A DNA stretch of 64,000 nt from Variovorax paradoxus B4 (GTDB lineage: Bacteria; Pseudomonadota; Gammaproteobacteria; Burkholderiales; Burkholderiaceae_C): positions 1,736,001 through 1,800,000 of the forward strand of contig NC_022247.1 of assembly GCF_000463015.1 (NCBI RefSeq), given 5' to 3'. Positions 35,229 through 42,934 of this stretch are shown here, in pieces. The first letter of the stretch is position 1. Every line of letters begins with the position of its first letter. A program made the position numbers and the translations under genes. The notes beneath the pieces were generated by a model. That model ran no database searches, was not told the origin of the DNA, and saw only the letters and a program-made list of their open reading frames with translations.

Positions 35229-36512
35229 ATGACATTCCAGCCCCGCAAATTCCTGCTCGCCGCCGTTTGCGCCGCCTGCCTCGGCACCGCGTTTGCCGCC
35301 CCCGATGCCCGCATCGCCTCGCTGGCCGCCAAGGAAAAGCCCGCGCTGCTCGAGACGCTGAAGGAGCTGGTCTCGATCGAATCGGGCAGCCGCGACCTCG
35401 AAGGCCTGGAGAAGATCTCCGACCTCATCGCCGCGAAATTCAAGGCCATGGGCGGCGAGGTCGAGCTGATCGACCCGAGCGCCGAGGCCTACCGCATGGA
35501 AGACACGCCCGAGAAGATCGGCAGGGTCGTGCGCGCCACCTTCAAGGGCACGGGCAAGAAGAAGATCATGCTCATCGCGCACATGGACACGGTCTACACC
35601 GTGGGCATGCTCAACAAGCAGCCGTTCCGCGTCGAAGGCGACAAGGCCTATGGCCTGGGCATTGCCGACGACAAGCAGGGCGTGGCGGTCATCACGCACA
35701 CGGTCGCGATGCTGCAGGCGCTGAAGTTCAAGGACTACGGCACGCTCACCGTGCTGATCAACGGCGACGAGGAAATCAGCTCGCCGGGTTCGCGCACGCT
35801 CATCACGCGGCTGGGCGGCGAGCACGACGCGGTGCTCTCGTTCGAGGGCGCCTCGGTCAAGGAAGACAAGCTCTCGCTGGCCACCGCGGGCATTGCCTCG
35901 GTCTCGCTGAACGTCACGGGCAAGGCCTCGCATGCGGGGTCGGCGCCGGAGCTGGGCGTGAATGCGCTCTACGAGCTGTCGCACCAGATCCTGCAGATGC
36001 GCGACCTGTCCGACCCCGCCACGGGGCTCAAGATGAACTGGACCATCTCGCGCGCGGGCAGCAACCGCAACGTGATTCCGGCCAGCGCCACCGCGGGCGC
36101 CGACGTGCGCGTGCTCAAGGTGAGCGACTACGACCGCATCGAGCAGCAGGTGCAGGAGCGCGTGAAGAAGCAGCTGATTCCCGAGGCCAAGGTCGAGATG
36201 AAGTTCGAGCGCCGCCGTCCGCCACTGGAGGCCACCGATGCCTCGCGCGCGCTCGCCAAGCATGCGCAGCAGATCTACAAGGACGAGCTCGGCCGGCCGC
36301 TGGGCGCCGACGACAAGGTGGCCGGCGGCGGCACCGATGCCGCCTTTGCCGCGCTCAAGACCAAGGCGCCGGTCGTCGAGCGCTTCGGCCTGCAGGGCTT
36401 CGGCGCGCATTCGGCCGATGCCGAGTACGTGCTGGTCGACTCCATCGAGCCGAGGCTCTATCTTGCAACCCGCATGGTGATGGACCTCTCGCGCAGCAAA
36501 ATCGGCAACTGA
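35229..36512 (+). CDS. M20-family metallopeptidase (glutamate carboxypeptidase-like), exported
   Basis: A 427-residue zinc hydrolase with a signal peptide (1-23, cut after AFA). Metal-site motifs are AHMDTVY (His118, Asp120), GIADDKQG and GDEEISSPGS; the dimerisation domain holds KASHAGSAPELG. It resembles carboxypeptidase G2, which removes C-terminal Glu from folate-like or N-acyl substrates in the periplasm. The LysR gene starts seven bases after its stop, so they are probably one operon. A broken paralogue lies at 53815-54619. Confidence 0.88.
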   Translation: MTFQPRKFLLAAVCAACLGTAFAAPDARIASLAAKEKPALLETLKELVSIESGSRDLEGLEKISDLIAAKFKAMGGEVELIDPSAEAYRMEDTPEKIGRVVRATFKGTGKKKIMLIAHMDTVYTVGMLNKQPFRVEGDKAYGLGIADDKQGVAVITHTVAMLQALKFKDYGTLTVLINGDEEISSPGSRTLITRLGGEHDAVLSFEGASVKEDKLSLATAGIASVSLNVTGKASHAGSAPELGVNALYELSHQILQMRDLSDPATGLKMNWTISRAGSNRNVIPASATAGADVRVLKVSDYDRIEQQVQERVKKQLIPEAKVEMKFERRRPPLEATDASRALAKHAQQIYKDELGRPLGADDKVAGGGTDAAFAALKTKAPVVERFGLQGFGAHSADAEYVLVDSIEPRLYLATRMVMDLSRSKIGN

Positions 36513-36519
36513 CGTCGCC

Positions 36520-37422
36520 ATGCGCCTGCGCCACATCGAGGTCTTCAACGCGATCATGCTCACGGGCAGCGTGAGCGCGGCGGCGCGGCTCATCAACATC
36601 ACGCAGCCGGCGGTGAGCCGCACCTTGCAGCATGCCGAGCTGCAACTGGGCTTTCCGCTGTTCCAGCGCGCCAAGGGCCGGCTCACGCCGACCACCGAGG
36701 CGCTCACGCTGTATCCGCACATCGAGCGGCTGTTTGCGCAGCTCGACGAGGTGCAGCGCCTCGCGGCCAACCTGCGCGCGGGCAGCGACACCGGCGAGCT
36801 GCGCATCCTCAGCGTGCTGGCGCTGAGCTACGAGGTGCTGCCGCGCGCGCTCAAGGCGTTCCGCGAGAAGCACCCTGGCTATTCGATCACCGTCGAGTCG
36901 CTGCACTCGCCGCAGATCATGTCGGCGCTGCTGCTGCAGGAGGCCGACGTGGGCTTCGTCTTCAGCCCCGCGGTGCATCCCTCGCTCACGCAGGAAACGC
37001 TCGCCGACACGCGCATGGTGTGCATCGCGCCCAAGGGCATGCTGCCGCGCGCGCTGGTGCGCAACGGCTCGGTGGCGCTGCACGACCTGGTCGACCGGCC
37101 GGTGATCGGGCTCGACAGCCGCGACCCGGTGGGCACCAGCCTGAGCCAGGCCTGCCGCCAGGCGGGCGTCGGCTTCCAGCAGGCGGTGGTCACGGTGCAG
37201 ACCTACCACGCGGCGCTGTCGATGGCGCACCACGGGCTGGGCGTGGCGCTGGTCGATGGATGCACGGCCCGTTCGGCGGACGCCGCCAAGGTCGACGTGC
37301 TGGCGCTGGAGCCTCACATTCCGGTGCCGGTGCGCGCCTTGCGTTTCGCGGGGAGGCCCGATTCGGTGGCGGTGCGCGGCATCACGCGCTGCATGCGCGA
37401 GGCGATCGAGCAGGCCGTCTGA
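36520..37422 (+). CDS. LysR-type transcriptional regulator
   Basis: A 300-residue LTTR. The winged HTH is at 1-60 (RHIEVFNAIMLTGSVSAAAR, ITQPAVSRTLQHAE), followed by the linker helix and a periplasmic-binding-protein-like effector domain. It follows the M20 peptidase gene by seven bases and converges with dadA. Likely targets are the two 17 bp boxes at 38751-38809 between dadA and the amino-acid binding protein gene, spaced like LTTR recognition and activation sites; this pairing is inference. Confidence 0.9.
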   Translation: MRLRHIEVFNAIMLTGSVSAAARLINITQPAVSRTLQHAELQLGFPLFQRAKGRLTPTTEALTLYPHIERLFAQLDEVQRLAANLRAGSDTGELRILSVLALSYEVLPRALKAFREKHPGYSITVESLHSPQIMSALLLQEADVGFVFSPAVHPSLTQETLADTRMVCIAPKGMLPRALVRNGSVALHDLVDRPVIGLDSRDPVGTSLSQACRQAGVGFQQAVVTVQTYHAALSMAHHGLGVALVDGCTARSADAAKVDVLALEPHIPVPVRALRFAGRPDSVAVRGITRCMREAIEQAV

Positions 37423-37438
37423 CCCGTGGCGGGGCAAC

Positions 37439-38659
37439 TCAGGAAGCCGCGCTCTCCAGTGCCTGCGCAATCCGCTGCGCCGAGCCGAAGGCCAGCGTGA
37501 AGCCCAGCGCGCCGTGGCCCGTGTTGAACAGCATGTTCGCCGGCGCGCTCGGCAGCCGCCCGATGATCGGCAGCCCCTTGGGCGTGGCCGGCCGCATGCC
37601 GGTCCACGGATGCAATTCTTCGAGCCGGCTTGCATGCGGGAACACGGCGCGCGTGGCGGCGGCCAGCGTTTCGATGCGCGTGGCCGGAATGCTCGCGTCG
37701 TGCCCCACCAGTTCCGCCATGCCCGCCACGCGCAGCCGCGAGCCGATGCGCGCGAACACCACCTTGCGGGCGCTGTCGGTCACGTTCACGCGGGGCGCCG
37801 CGCCCGGTGAGGGGTCGACCTCCACCGTGATGCTGTAGCCCTTGAGCGGATACACCGGCAGGTAGGCGCCCAGCGCGCGCCCCAGCCTGTGCGAGGCCGA
37901 GCCCAGCGCCATCACGAAGGCCTCGGCCTCGACGTCGCCGGCGCTCGTCTGCACCGCCGCCACCCGTCCGTTGCTGCGTGCGAAGCCGTGCACGTCGGCG
38001 CCGAGCAGAAAGCGCACGCCGCGCGCGCTGAGCACCCGCATGAGTTCGGCGCAGACCTTGAGGCAGTCGGCTGCGCACTCGCTGGGCGTATGGACCGCGC
38101 CTGCCATCTGGCTGCGGTAGCCCGCGAGCGCGGGCTCGATGGCAGCGCATTCGTCGGGCGAGACGAGGCGCTGCTCGCTGCCCATGGCGCGCTGCAGTTC
38201 GAGCTGCGCGCGTGCACCGTCGAGCGAGGCCGCACTGGCGTACAGCACCAGCTTGCCGGTGGCGGAAAAGTCGCAGTCGGGCGCCACGTCGGCCTGCATC
38301 GCCTCGAATCCGGTGCGGCTGAGCGCGGCCAGCGCGAGCAATTGCGCGGTGGTGCTGCGGGAGGTTTCCGCATTGCAGGCGGCCAGGAAGGCCAGGCCCC
38401 AGCGCCACTGGAGCGGGTCGAGCTGGGGCCGCAGCTTGAGCGGCGACGAGGGCGAGAGCAGCAGCTTGGGCAGCTGCTTCCAGATCGACGGATCGGCCAG
38501 CGGCTGCACGTACGAGTAGCTCAGCTGCGCGCCGTTGCCGCCGCTCGCGCCCGCACCGGGGGCTGCGCGGTCGATCACCGTGACTTGGTGGCCCCGGCGT
38601 TCGAGCTGCCAGGCGGTGGCCAGGCCCACGATGCCGGCGCCGAGCACACACACATGCAT
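37439..38659 (-). CDS. dadA: D-amino-acid dehydrogenase (DadA family)
   Basis: A 406-residue FAD-dependent DAO-family enzyme. The FAD-binding Rossmann motif VLGAGIVGLATAW is at 5-17, followed by GASGGNGAQLSYSYVQPLADP, and the C-terminal FAD contact is in FNTGHGALGFTLAFGSA. DadA oxidises D-amino acids to 2-oxo acids and passes electrons to the respiratory chain at the inner membrane. It is divergent from an amino-acid binding protein gene with an Asp/Glu racemase after it, so conversion and breakdown of acidic or other D-amino acids is the likely pathway. Another dadA-like copy could exist elsewhere; substrate range is not fixed by sequence. Confidence 0.88.
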   Translation of the reverse strand: MHVCVLGAGIVGLATAWQLERRGHQVTVIDRAAPGAGASGGNGAQLSYSYVQPLADPSIWKQLPKLLLSPSSPLKLRPQLDPLQWRWGLAFLAACNAETSRSTTAQLLALAALSRTGFEAMQADVAPDCDFSATGKLVLYASAASLDGARAQLELQRAMGSEQRLVSPDECAAIEPALAGYRSQMAGAVHTPSECAADCLKVCAELMRVLSARGVRFLLGADVHGFARSNGRVAAVQTSAGDVEAEAFVMALGSASHRLGRALGAYLPVYPLKGYSITVEVDPSPGAAPRVNVTDSARKVVFARIGSRLRVAGMAELVGHDASIPATRIETLAAATRAVFPHASRLEELHPWTGMRPATPKGLPIIGRLPSAPANMLFNTGHGALGFTLAFGSAQRIAQALESAAS

Positions 38660-38750
38660 GGAGGCAACTTTCCGGGAGGGAGTGAATAGGGGACAGCATC
38701 GACTGTAGGTGCGCGCCGCGCCGGCCGGAAATGCCAAAAGCGCGGTGGCC

Positions 38751-38809
38751 CATAGCCAAAGCGCATGCCTTGCCGCCCGGCTTTGCCTGACCCATAACCT
38801 TTGGGTATG
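38751..38809. promoter_or_regulatory. Two related 17 bp LysR-type boxes
   Basis: CATAACCTTTGGGTATG at 38793-38809 is an imperfect palindrome (CATA-CC / GG-TATG). A related word, CATAGCCAAAGCGCATG, is at 38751-38767. The two starts are 42 bp apart, four helical turns, as expected for LTTR recognition and activation sites on one DNA face. Both lie in the dadA/binding-protein divergent gap. Confidence 0.5.
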
Positions 38810-38828
38810 ACCTAGGGTTCAATTGGAA

Positions 38829-38858
38829 TTGTCGCGCCGTGTCACTCCTTCTTACACT
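38829..38858 (+). promoter_or_regulatory. Candidate promoter of the amino-acid binding protein gene
   Basis: TTGTCG at 38829-38834, 18 bp, TACACT at 38853-38858, about 35 bp before the ATG at 38894. It lies 20 bp downstream of the palindromic box, a usual place for LTTR activation. Confidence 0.42.
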
Positions 38859-38893
38859 GGCCGCTCTGTTCAACCAATCTGAAGAAGGCTCGC

Positions 38894-39781
38894 ATGAAAC
38901 TCTCCGCATTGATGGCCGCCGCTGCCGTGGTGTTGCTTTCCGCCACCGGCGTCCAGGCCGCCGACACGCTGGCCAAGATCGCCGAGACCGGCAAGATCAC
39001 GCTCGCCTACCGCGAGTCGTCGGTGCCCTTCAGCTACCTGGACGGCCCCAACAAGCCGATCGGGTTCTCGGTCGAACTCTCCAACGCCGTGGTCGAGGCG
39101 GTGAAGAAGAAGCTCAACAAGCCCAGCCTGCAGGTGCAGCTGATGCCGGTGACCTCGCAGAACCGCATTCCGCTCATCACCAACGGTACCGTCGACCTGG
39201 AGTGCGGTTCCACCACCAACAACAGCGCGCGCGGCAAGGACGTGGCCTTTGCCGTCAACCATTTCTACACGGGCACGCGCCTGCTGGTGAAGAAGTCCTC
39301 GAAGATCAAGGACTACGCCGATCTGGCCAAGAAGACGGTGGCCAGCACCACCGGCACCACCAATGCGCTGGTCATGCGCAAGTACAACACCGAGAAGAAC
39401 CTCGACATGGACATCGTGCTCGGCAAGGACCACGCCGACGCCTTCCTGCTCGTGGAAAGCGACCGCGCCGTGGCTTTTGCCATGGACGACATCCTGCTGT
39501 TCGGCCTGATCGCCAATGCCAAGAACCCGGCCGACTACGAGGTGGTGGGCGAGGCGCTGCAGGTCGAGCCCTATGCCTGCATGCTGCCCAAGGACGACCC
39601 GGCCTTCAAGAAGCTGGTGGACGACACCTTCATCGGCATGATGAAGAGCGGCGAGTTCGAGAAGCTCTACACCAAGTGGTTCATGTCGCCGATCCCGCCG
39701 AAGAACGTGCCGTTGAACCTGCCCATGAGCCAGCAGCTCAAGGACAACATCAAGGCGCCTTCGGACAAGCCGGCGACCTGA
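38894..39781 (+). CDS. Amino-acid ABC transporter substrate-binding protein (SBP_bac_3, GltI-like)
   Basis: A 295-residue periplasmic binding protein with a signal peptide (1-22, cut after VQA). The motifs ITLAYRESSVPFSY, KPIGFSVEL, GTVDLECGSTTNNSARGKDVAF and AKKTVASTTGTTNALV are typical of the glutamate/aspartate (GltI) group. No permease or ATPase genes adjoin it, so it must work with components encoded elsewhere or act as a sensor protein. It is divergent from dadA and followed by an Asp/Glu racemase gene, suggesting acidic D- or L-amino acids as ligand. Confidence 0.9.
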   Translation: MKLSALMAAAAVVLLSATGVQAADTLAKIAETGKITLAYRESSVPFSYLDGPNKPIGFSVELSNAVVEAVKKKLNKPSLQVQLMPVTSQNRIPLITNGTVDLECGSTTNNSARGKDVAFAVNHFYTGTRLLVKKSSKIKDYADLAKKTVASTTGTTNALVMRKYNTEKNLDMDIVLGKDHADAFLLVESDRAVAFAMDDILLFGLIANAKNPADYEVVGEALQVEPYACMLPKDDPAFKKLVDDTFIGMMKSGEFEKLYTKWFMSPIPPKNVPLNLPMSQQLKDNIKAPSDKPAT

Positions 39782-39818
39782 GCTCGCTCCCAGGCTGCGC
39801 GCACTTCAGAGAAAGATC

Positions 39819-40556
39819 ATGGCTTCGACGAACGTAGTCGGCATTCTGGGCGGCATGGGCCCTGCGGCGGGGGCCGACTTCGTCCGGCTGTTCGTGCAGG
39901 CCTGTGCGCAGCAGATGCGCTCGCGCGGGGAACCGGTGCGGGACCAGTCCTTTCCGGAGCACTGGCTGGCGCAGGTGCCGGTGCCCGACCGCACCGATGC
40001 GCTGGGCTCGGCCGAGAACGGCGCACACCAGCCGCTCGAGCCGATGCTGCAGGCGCTCGGGCGCCTTGCCGCGCTGGGCAGCCAGGCGGTAGCCATTGCC
40101 TGCAACACCGCGCATGCCTGGCATGCCCGGCTGCAGGAACGCTTCCCGCAGGTCGAGCTGCTGCACATGGCGCGCGAGGTGGCGCAGCATCTTGCCGCGC
40201 AGGGTGCGGGCAACGTGGCGCTGATGGCCACCGAAGGCACCTACCGCGTGCGGCTCTACGATCAGGCGCTGGCCGACGCGGGGCTCGATTGCCATGTGCC
40301 GCTGGCCGAAGAGCGCCGCATCATCACGCGCGGCATCTTCGACGGCGTCAAGGCAGGCAACATGCAGCTCGCCGAAGCGTGCTTTTCGCAAGTGGCGCTG
40401 CAACTCGCGCAACGCCACGGGCCGGTCACCATCATCATGGGCTGCACCGAGGTTCCGCTCGGGCTCCAGGGCTCGGCCGCCGTGGCCGGGCTGAGCCTGG
40501 TCGACCCGGCGCAGGTGCTGGCCGCCGCGCTGGCGCGCCGCGCCTACCGCGACTAG
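39819..40556 (+). CDS. Aspartate/glutamate racemase family protein
   Basis: A 245-residue PLP-independent racemase. The opening GILGGMGPAAGADF is characteristic, and both catalytic cysteines are present: Cys95 in AIACNTAH and Cys209 in IMGCTEVPL. It would interconvert L- and D-aspartate (or glutamate) in the cytosol. It lies 37 bp after the binding protein gene in a probable two-gene operon, opposite dadA. Together the genes fit uptake, racemisation and oxidation of acidic amino acids. Confidence 0.9.
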   Translation: MASTNVVGILGGMGPAAGADFVRLFVQACAQQMRSRGEPVRDQSFPEHWLAQVPVPDRTDALGSAENGAHQPLEPMLQALGRLAALGSQAVAIACNTAHAWHARLQERFPQVELLHMAREVAQHLAAQGAGNVALMATEGTYRVRLYDQALADAGLDCHVPLAEERRIITRGIFDGVKAGNMQLAEACFSQVALQLAQRHGPVTIIMGCTEVPLGLQGSAAVAGLSLVDPAQVLAAALARRAYRD

Positions 40557-40659
40557 CAAGCAACCCTGCTGACATACGGGCCGGGCCGGTTTCGCCTACA
40601 TTGCGGCGTGCGTTTTCGCGCATGCCCCTTTGTCCGACGATTCAACTGGAGCCCCTCCC

Positions 40660-41559
40660 ATGTCCCTTCGCGACGACAGCCGTTCCGATTTCGATTCGCT
40701 TCGCCCCGGCGAGAGCACAGAGCAGGGCGCCACGCGCCGCACTGCGCTCAAGGCCGCGATTGGCGTGGGCTATGCGGCCGCGGTCATGCCGGTCATGGCG
40801 CAGACCGCGATCAGCACCTCGGCCGAAGGCCTGAAGGCCGGGCCGGTCAAGTACACCGTCAATGGCTTCGAGGTGCCGGCCTATGCGGCCGCGCCGGCCG
40901 GCAAGACCGGCCTGCCCGTGATCCTGGTGATCCAGGAAATCTTCGGCGTGCACGAATACATCGCCGACACCTGCCGGCGCTTCGCCCAGCTCGGCTACCT
41001 GGCCATTGCGCCCGAACTCTATGCGCGCCAGGGCGATGCGAAGAGCTACACCGACATTCCCAAGCTGCAGGCCGACATCGTGAGCAAGGTGCCCGATGCG
41101 CAGGTGCTGGCCGACCTCGACGGCGCGCTGGCGTATGCTGCGGCCAACGGCGGCAATGTCTCCAAGGCCGGCATCACCGGCTTCTGCTGGGGCGGGCGCA
41201 TCGTGTGGCTCTATGCGGCCACCGGCAAGGTCAAGGCCGGCGTGGCCTGGTACGGCCGGCTGGTCGGCCAGCCGAGCGAACTCACGCCCAGGCACCCGAT
41301 CGACATCGCGGCCAGTCTGCAGGCGCCCGTGCTCGGGCTCTACGGCGGCAAGGACCAGGGCATCCCCCTTGACACGGTTGATAAGATGAAAGCCGCCCTG
41401 GCCACCGGAACCCCGGCTGCCAAGGCTTCGAGCTTCGTCGTGTATCCCGAAGCAGGCCACGCGTTCCATGCCGACTACCGCCCGAGCTACGTGAAGAGCG
41501 CGGCCGAAGACGGATGGCAGCGCGCCACGGCCTGGTTCAAAGCCAATGGCGTCGCCTGA
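40660..41559 (+). CDS. Dienelactone hydrolase family protein, probably Tat-exported
   Basis: A 299-residue alpha/beta hydrolase of the DLH family. The nucleophile Cys176 is in GFCWGGRIV, with Asp in GLYGGKDQGIP and His in GHAFHADYR completing the Cys-Asp-His triad. The N-terminus carries a twin-arginine-like segment (TRRTALKAAIGVGYAAAVMP), so export is likely, unlike classical cytosolic dienelactone hydrolases. I used ATG 40660 with CTGGAG upstream rather than a frame ten codons longer. A terminator follows 25 bp after the stop. The substrate is unknown. Confidence 0.88.
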   Translation: MSLRDDSRSDFDSLRPGESTEQGATRRTALKAAIGVGYAAAVMPVMAQTAISTSAEGLKAGPVKYTVNGFEVPAYAAAPAGKTGLPVILVIQEIFGVHEYIADTCRRFAQLGYLAIAPELYARQGDAKSYTDIPKLQADIVSKVPDAQVLADLDGALAYAAANGGNVSKAGITGFCWGGRIVWLYAATGKVKAGVAWYGRLVGQPSELTPRHPIDIAASLQAPVLGLYGGKDQGIPLDTVDKMKAALATGTPAAKASSFVVYPEAGHAFHADYRPSYVKSAAEDGWQRATAWFKANGVA

Positions 41560-41584
41560 CGACTGCCTGTAGCCATCCACCGCC

Positions 41585-41615
41585 GAAGGCCGTCCCTGTG
41601 ACGGCCTTTCTCTTT
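41585..41615 (+). terminator. Rho-independent terminator after the DLH-family gene
   Basis: 9 bp stem AAGGCCGTC (41586-41594) and GACGGCCTT (41600-41608), loop CCTGT, followed by a T-rich run (TTCTCTTTTT). Confidence 0.82.
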
Positions 41616-41637
41616 TTATGAACGGTATCGGGCATCA

Positions 41638-42582
41638 ATGCCCATCGACATTGCGCAAGCAGCTATGAATTTGATAGTGATCATCGTGGCGACCCTGGTT
41701 GCCGGCATCGGAAGCGTGTGGCTGGCCGCACTGCTCTTGCGCGTGGGCGTTCGCAACGGGTCGGGCGGGGTGAATTCGCAGCACCTGCTGAGCCTGGCCG
41801 CAGGGGCGCTGCTGGCCACCGCCTTCATGCACCTGTTGCCCGAAGCCTTCGAAAGCCGCATCGAGCCCGCGCTGCTGTTCGGCGTGCTGCTGTTCGGCCT
41901 GGTGTTCTTCTTCCTGCTCGACAAGGCCGAGCTCTGGCATCACGGGCACGAGCACCACCACGGCGACCCCGTGCCGGGACCGGTCGGGCACCCGGCAGGC
42001 GGCCATGACCACGGACACGGCGATCACGGCCATGCCCATGGCCATGCGCACAGCCACGCCCCCCGCATGGGCGGCGGCTGGGCCGTGCTCACCGGCGACA
42101 GCGTGCACTGCTTCGGCGACGGCATCCTGATCGCATCGGCCTTCATTGCGGACATCCGCCTCGGCCTGGTGGCGGCCGTTGCCGTGTTGGCGCACGAGGT
42201 TCCGCACCACATCGGCGACCTGGTCGTGCTGCGCCAGAGCTCGGCCAACCAGCGCGCGGCCCTGGTCAAGGTGTCGCTCGCCGGCACGATGACCATGCTC
42301 GGCGGCATTGTGGGATGGTGGCTGGTCGACCAGCTGCATGGCTGGCTGCCGTACTTCCTGGTGCTGGCCAGCAGCAGCTTCGTCTATGTGGCGCTGGCCG
42401 ACCTGATTCCCCAGCTGCAGAAGCGGCTGCCTGCGCGGCAGACTGCGGCGCAGATCGTGTGGCTGGTGGTGGGCATTGCGCTGGTCTCGCTGGTGAGCCG
42501 GCTGGCGCACGGCGAGCACGGCCATGGCGACCAGGGCCACGACGAGGGCCATGGGGAGCACGGCCACGTCCACAAGGACTGA
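41638..42582 (+). CDS. ZIP-family metal transporter with His-rich loop and tail
   Basis: A 314-residue membrane transporter of the ZIP family, probably for zinc or another divalent metal. The helices carry the ZIP metal-path motifs, HCFGDGILIASAF and HEVPHHIGDLVVLR. A histidine-rich loop lies between helices III and IV (about 100-141, for example HHGHEHHHGD and HGHAHGHAHSHA), and there is a second His-rich tail at the C-terminus (HGDQGHDEGHGEHGHVHKD). It stands alone between a terminator and a small acidic-protein gene. No clear Shine-Dalgarno precedes the ATG. Confidence 0.92.
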   Translation: MPIDIAQAAMNLIVIIVATLVAGIGSVWLAALLLRVGVRNGSGGVNSQHLLSLAAGALLATAFMHLLPEAFESRIEPALLFGVLLFGLVFFFLLDKAELWHHGHEHHHGDPVPGPVGHPAGGHDHGHGDHGHAHGHAHSHAPRMGGGWAVLTGDSVHCFGDGILIASAFIADIRLGLVAAVAVLAHEVPHHIGDLVVLRQSSANQRAALVKVSLAGTMTMLGGIVGWWLVDQLHGWLPYFLVLASSSFVYVALADLIPQLQKRLPARQTAAQIVWLVVGIALVSLVSRLAHGEHGHGDQGHDEGHGEHGHVHKD

Positions 42583-42715
42583 GGGCAAGGCCGGCGGGGC
42601 GGGCGGCGCGGGGCGAGAAACTTTCCGACACCGACACTGCGCTTCAGGTGAACCGGAATGGCCGAAACAGGCGCACTATAGGGGGTCGTTCAGTATTCAG
42701 CCTGAGGAGCCGATC

Positions 42716-42928
42716 ATGATCAACGTCGACGCCACCGCGCGTCCTGCCTCGTCGTCCGACGAAGACGACGACAACACGCCAGCCGACGATTTCGAGGAAA
42801 CCGACAGCGAAATCTCCGACGACCTGTCGGAGGAAACGGGCATCGATCTCACGGATGCGAGCGAACTCGACGCCGACAACGTCCCTGCCGACGAAGAGTT
42901 CGACCGCGTGGTGAACGCCCCCGACTGA
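42716..42928 (+). CDS. Small, very acidic hypothetical protein
   Basis: 70 residues: 17 Asp and 9 Glu (37 percent acidic), two Arg and no Lys. It opens MINVDATARPASSSDEDDDN and ends FDRVVNAPD, with low complexity and probably no stable fold. GAGGAG sits just before the ATG at 42716, which supports real translation. An AT-rich CACTATA is 40 bp upstream. Such proteins can act as metal, DNA-mimic or histone-like partners, but nothing in the sequence decides this. Next to a metal transporter gene, metal binding is one possibility. Confidence 0.68.
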   Translation: MINVDATARPASSSDEDDDNTPADDFEETDSEISDDLSEETGIDLTDASELDADNVPADEEFDRVVNAPD

Positions 42929-42934
42929 TCCTCG

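Noticed and set aside
33084..36806. Very long open frame opposite polA and the M20 gene
   Set aside because: High GC leaves antisense frames open; the plus-strand genes have complete domain motifs, and the antisense product has none.
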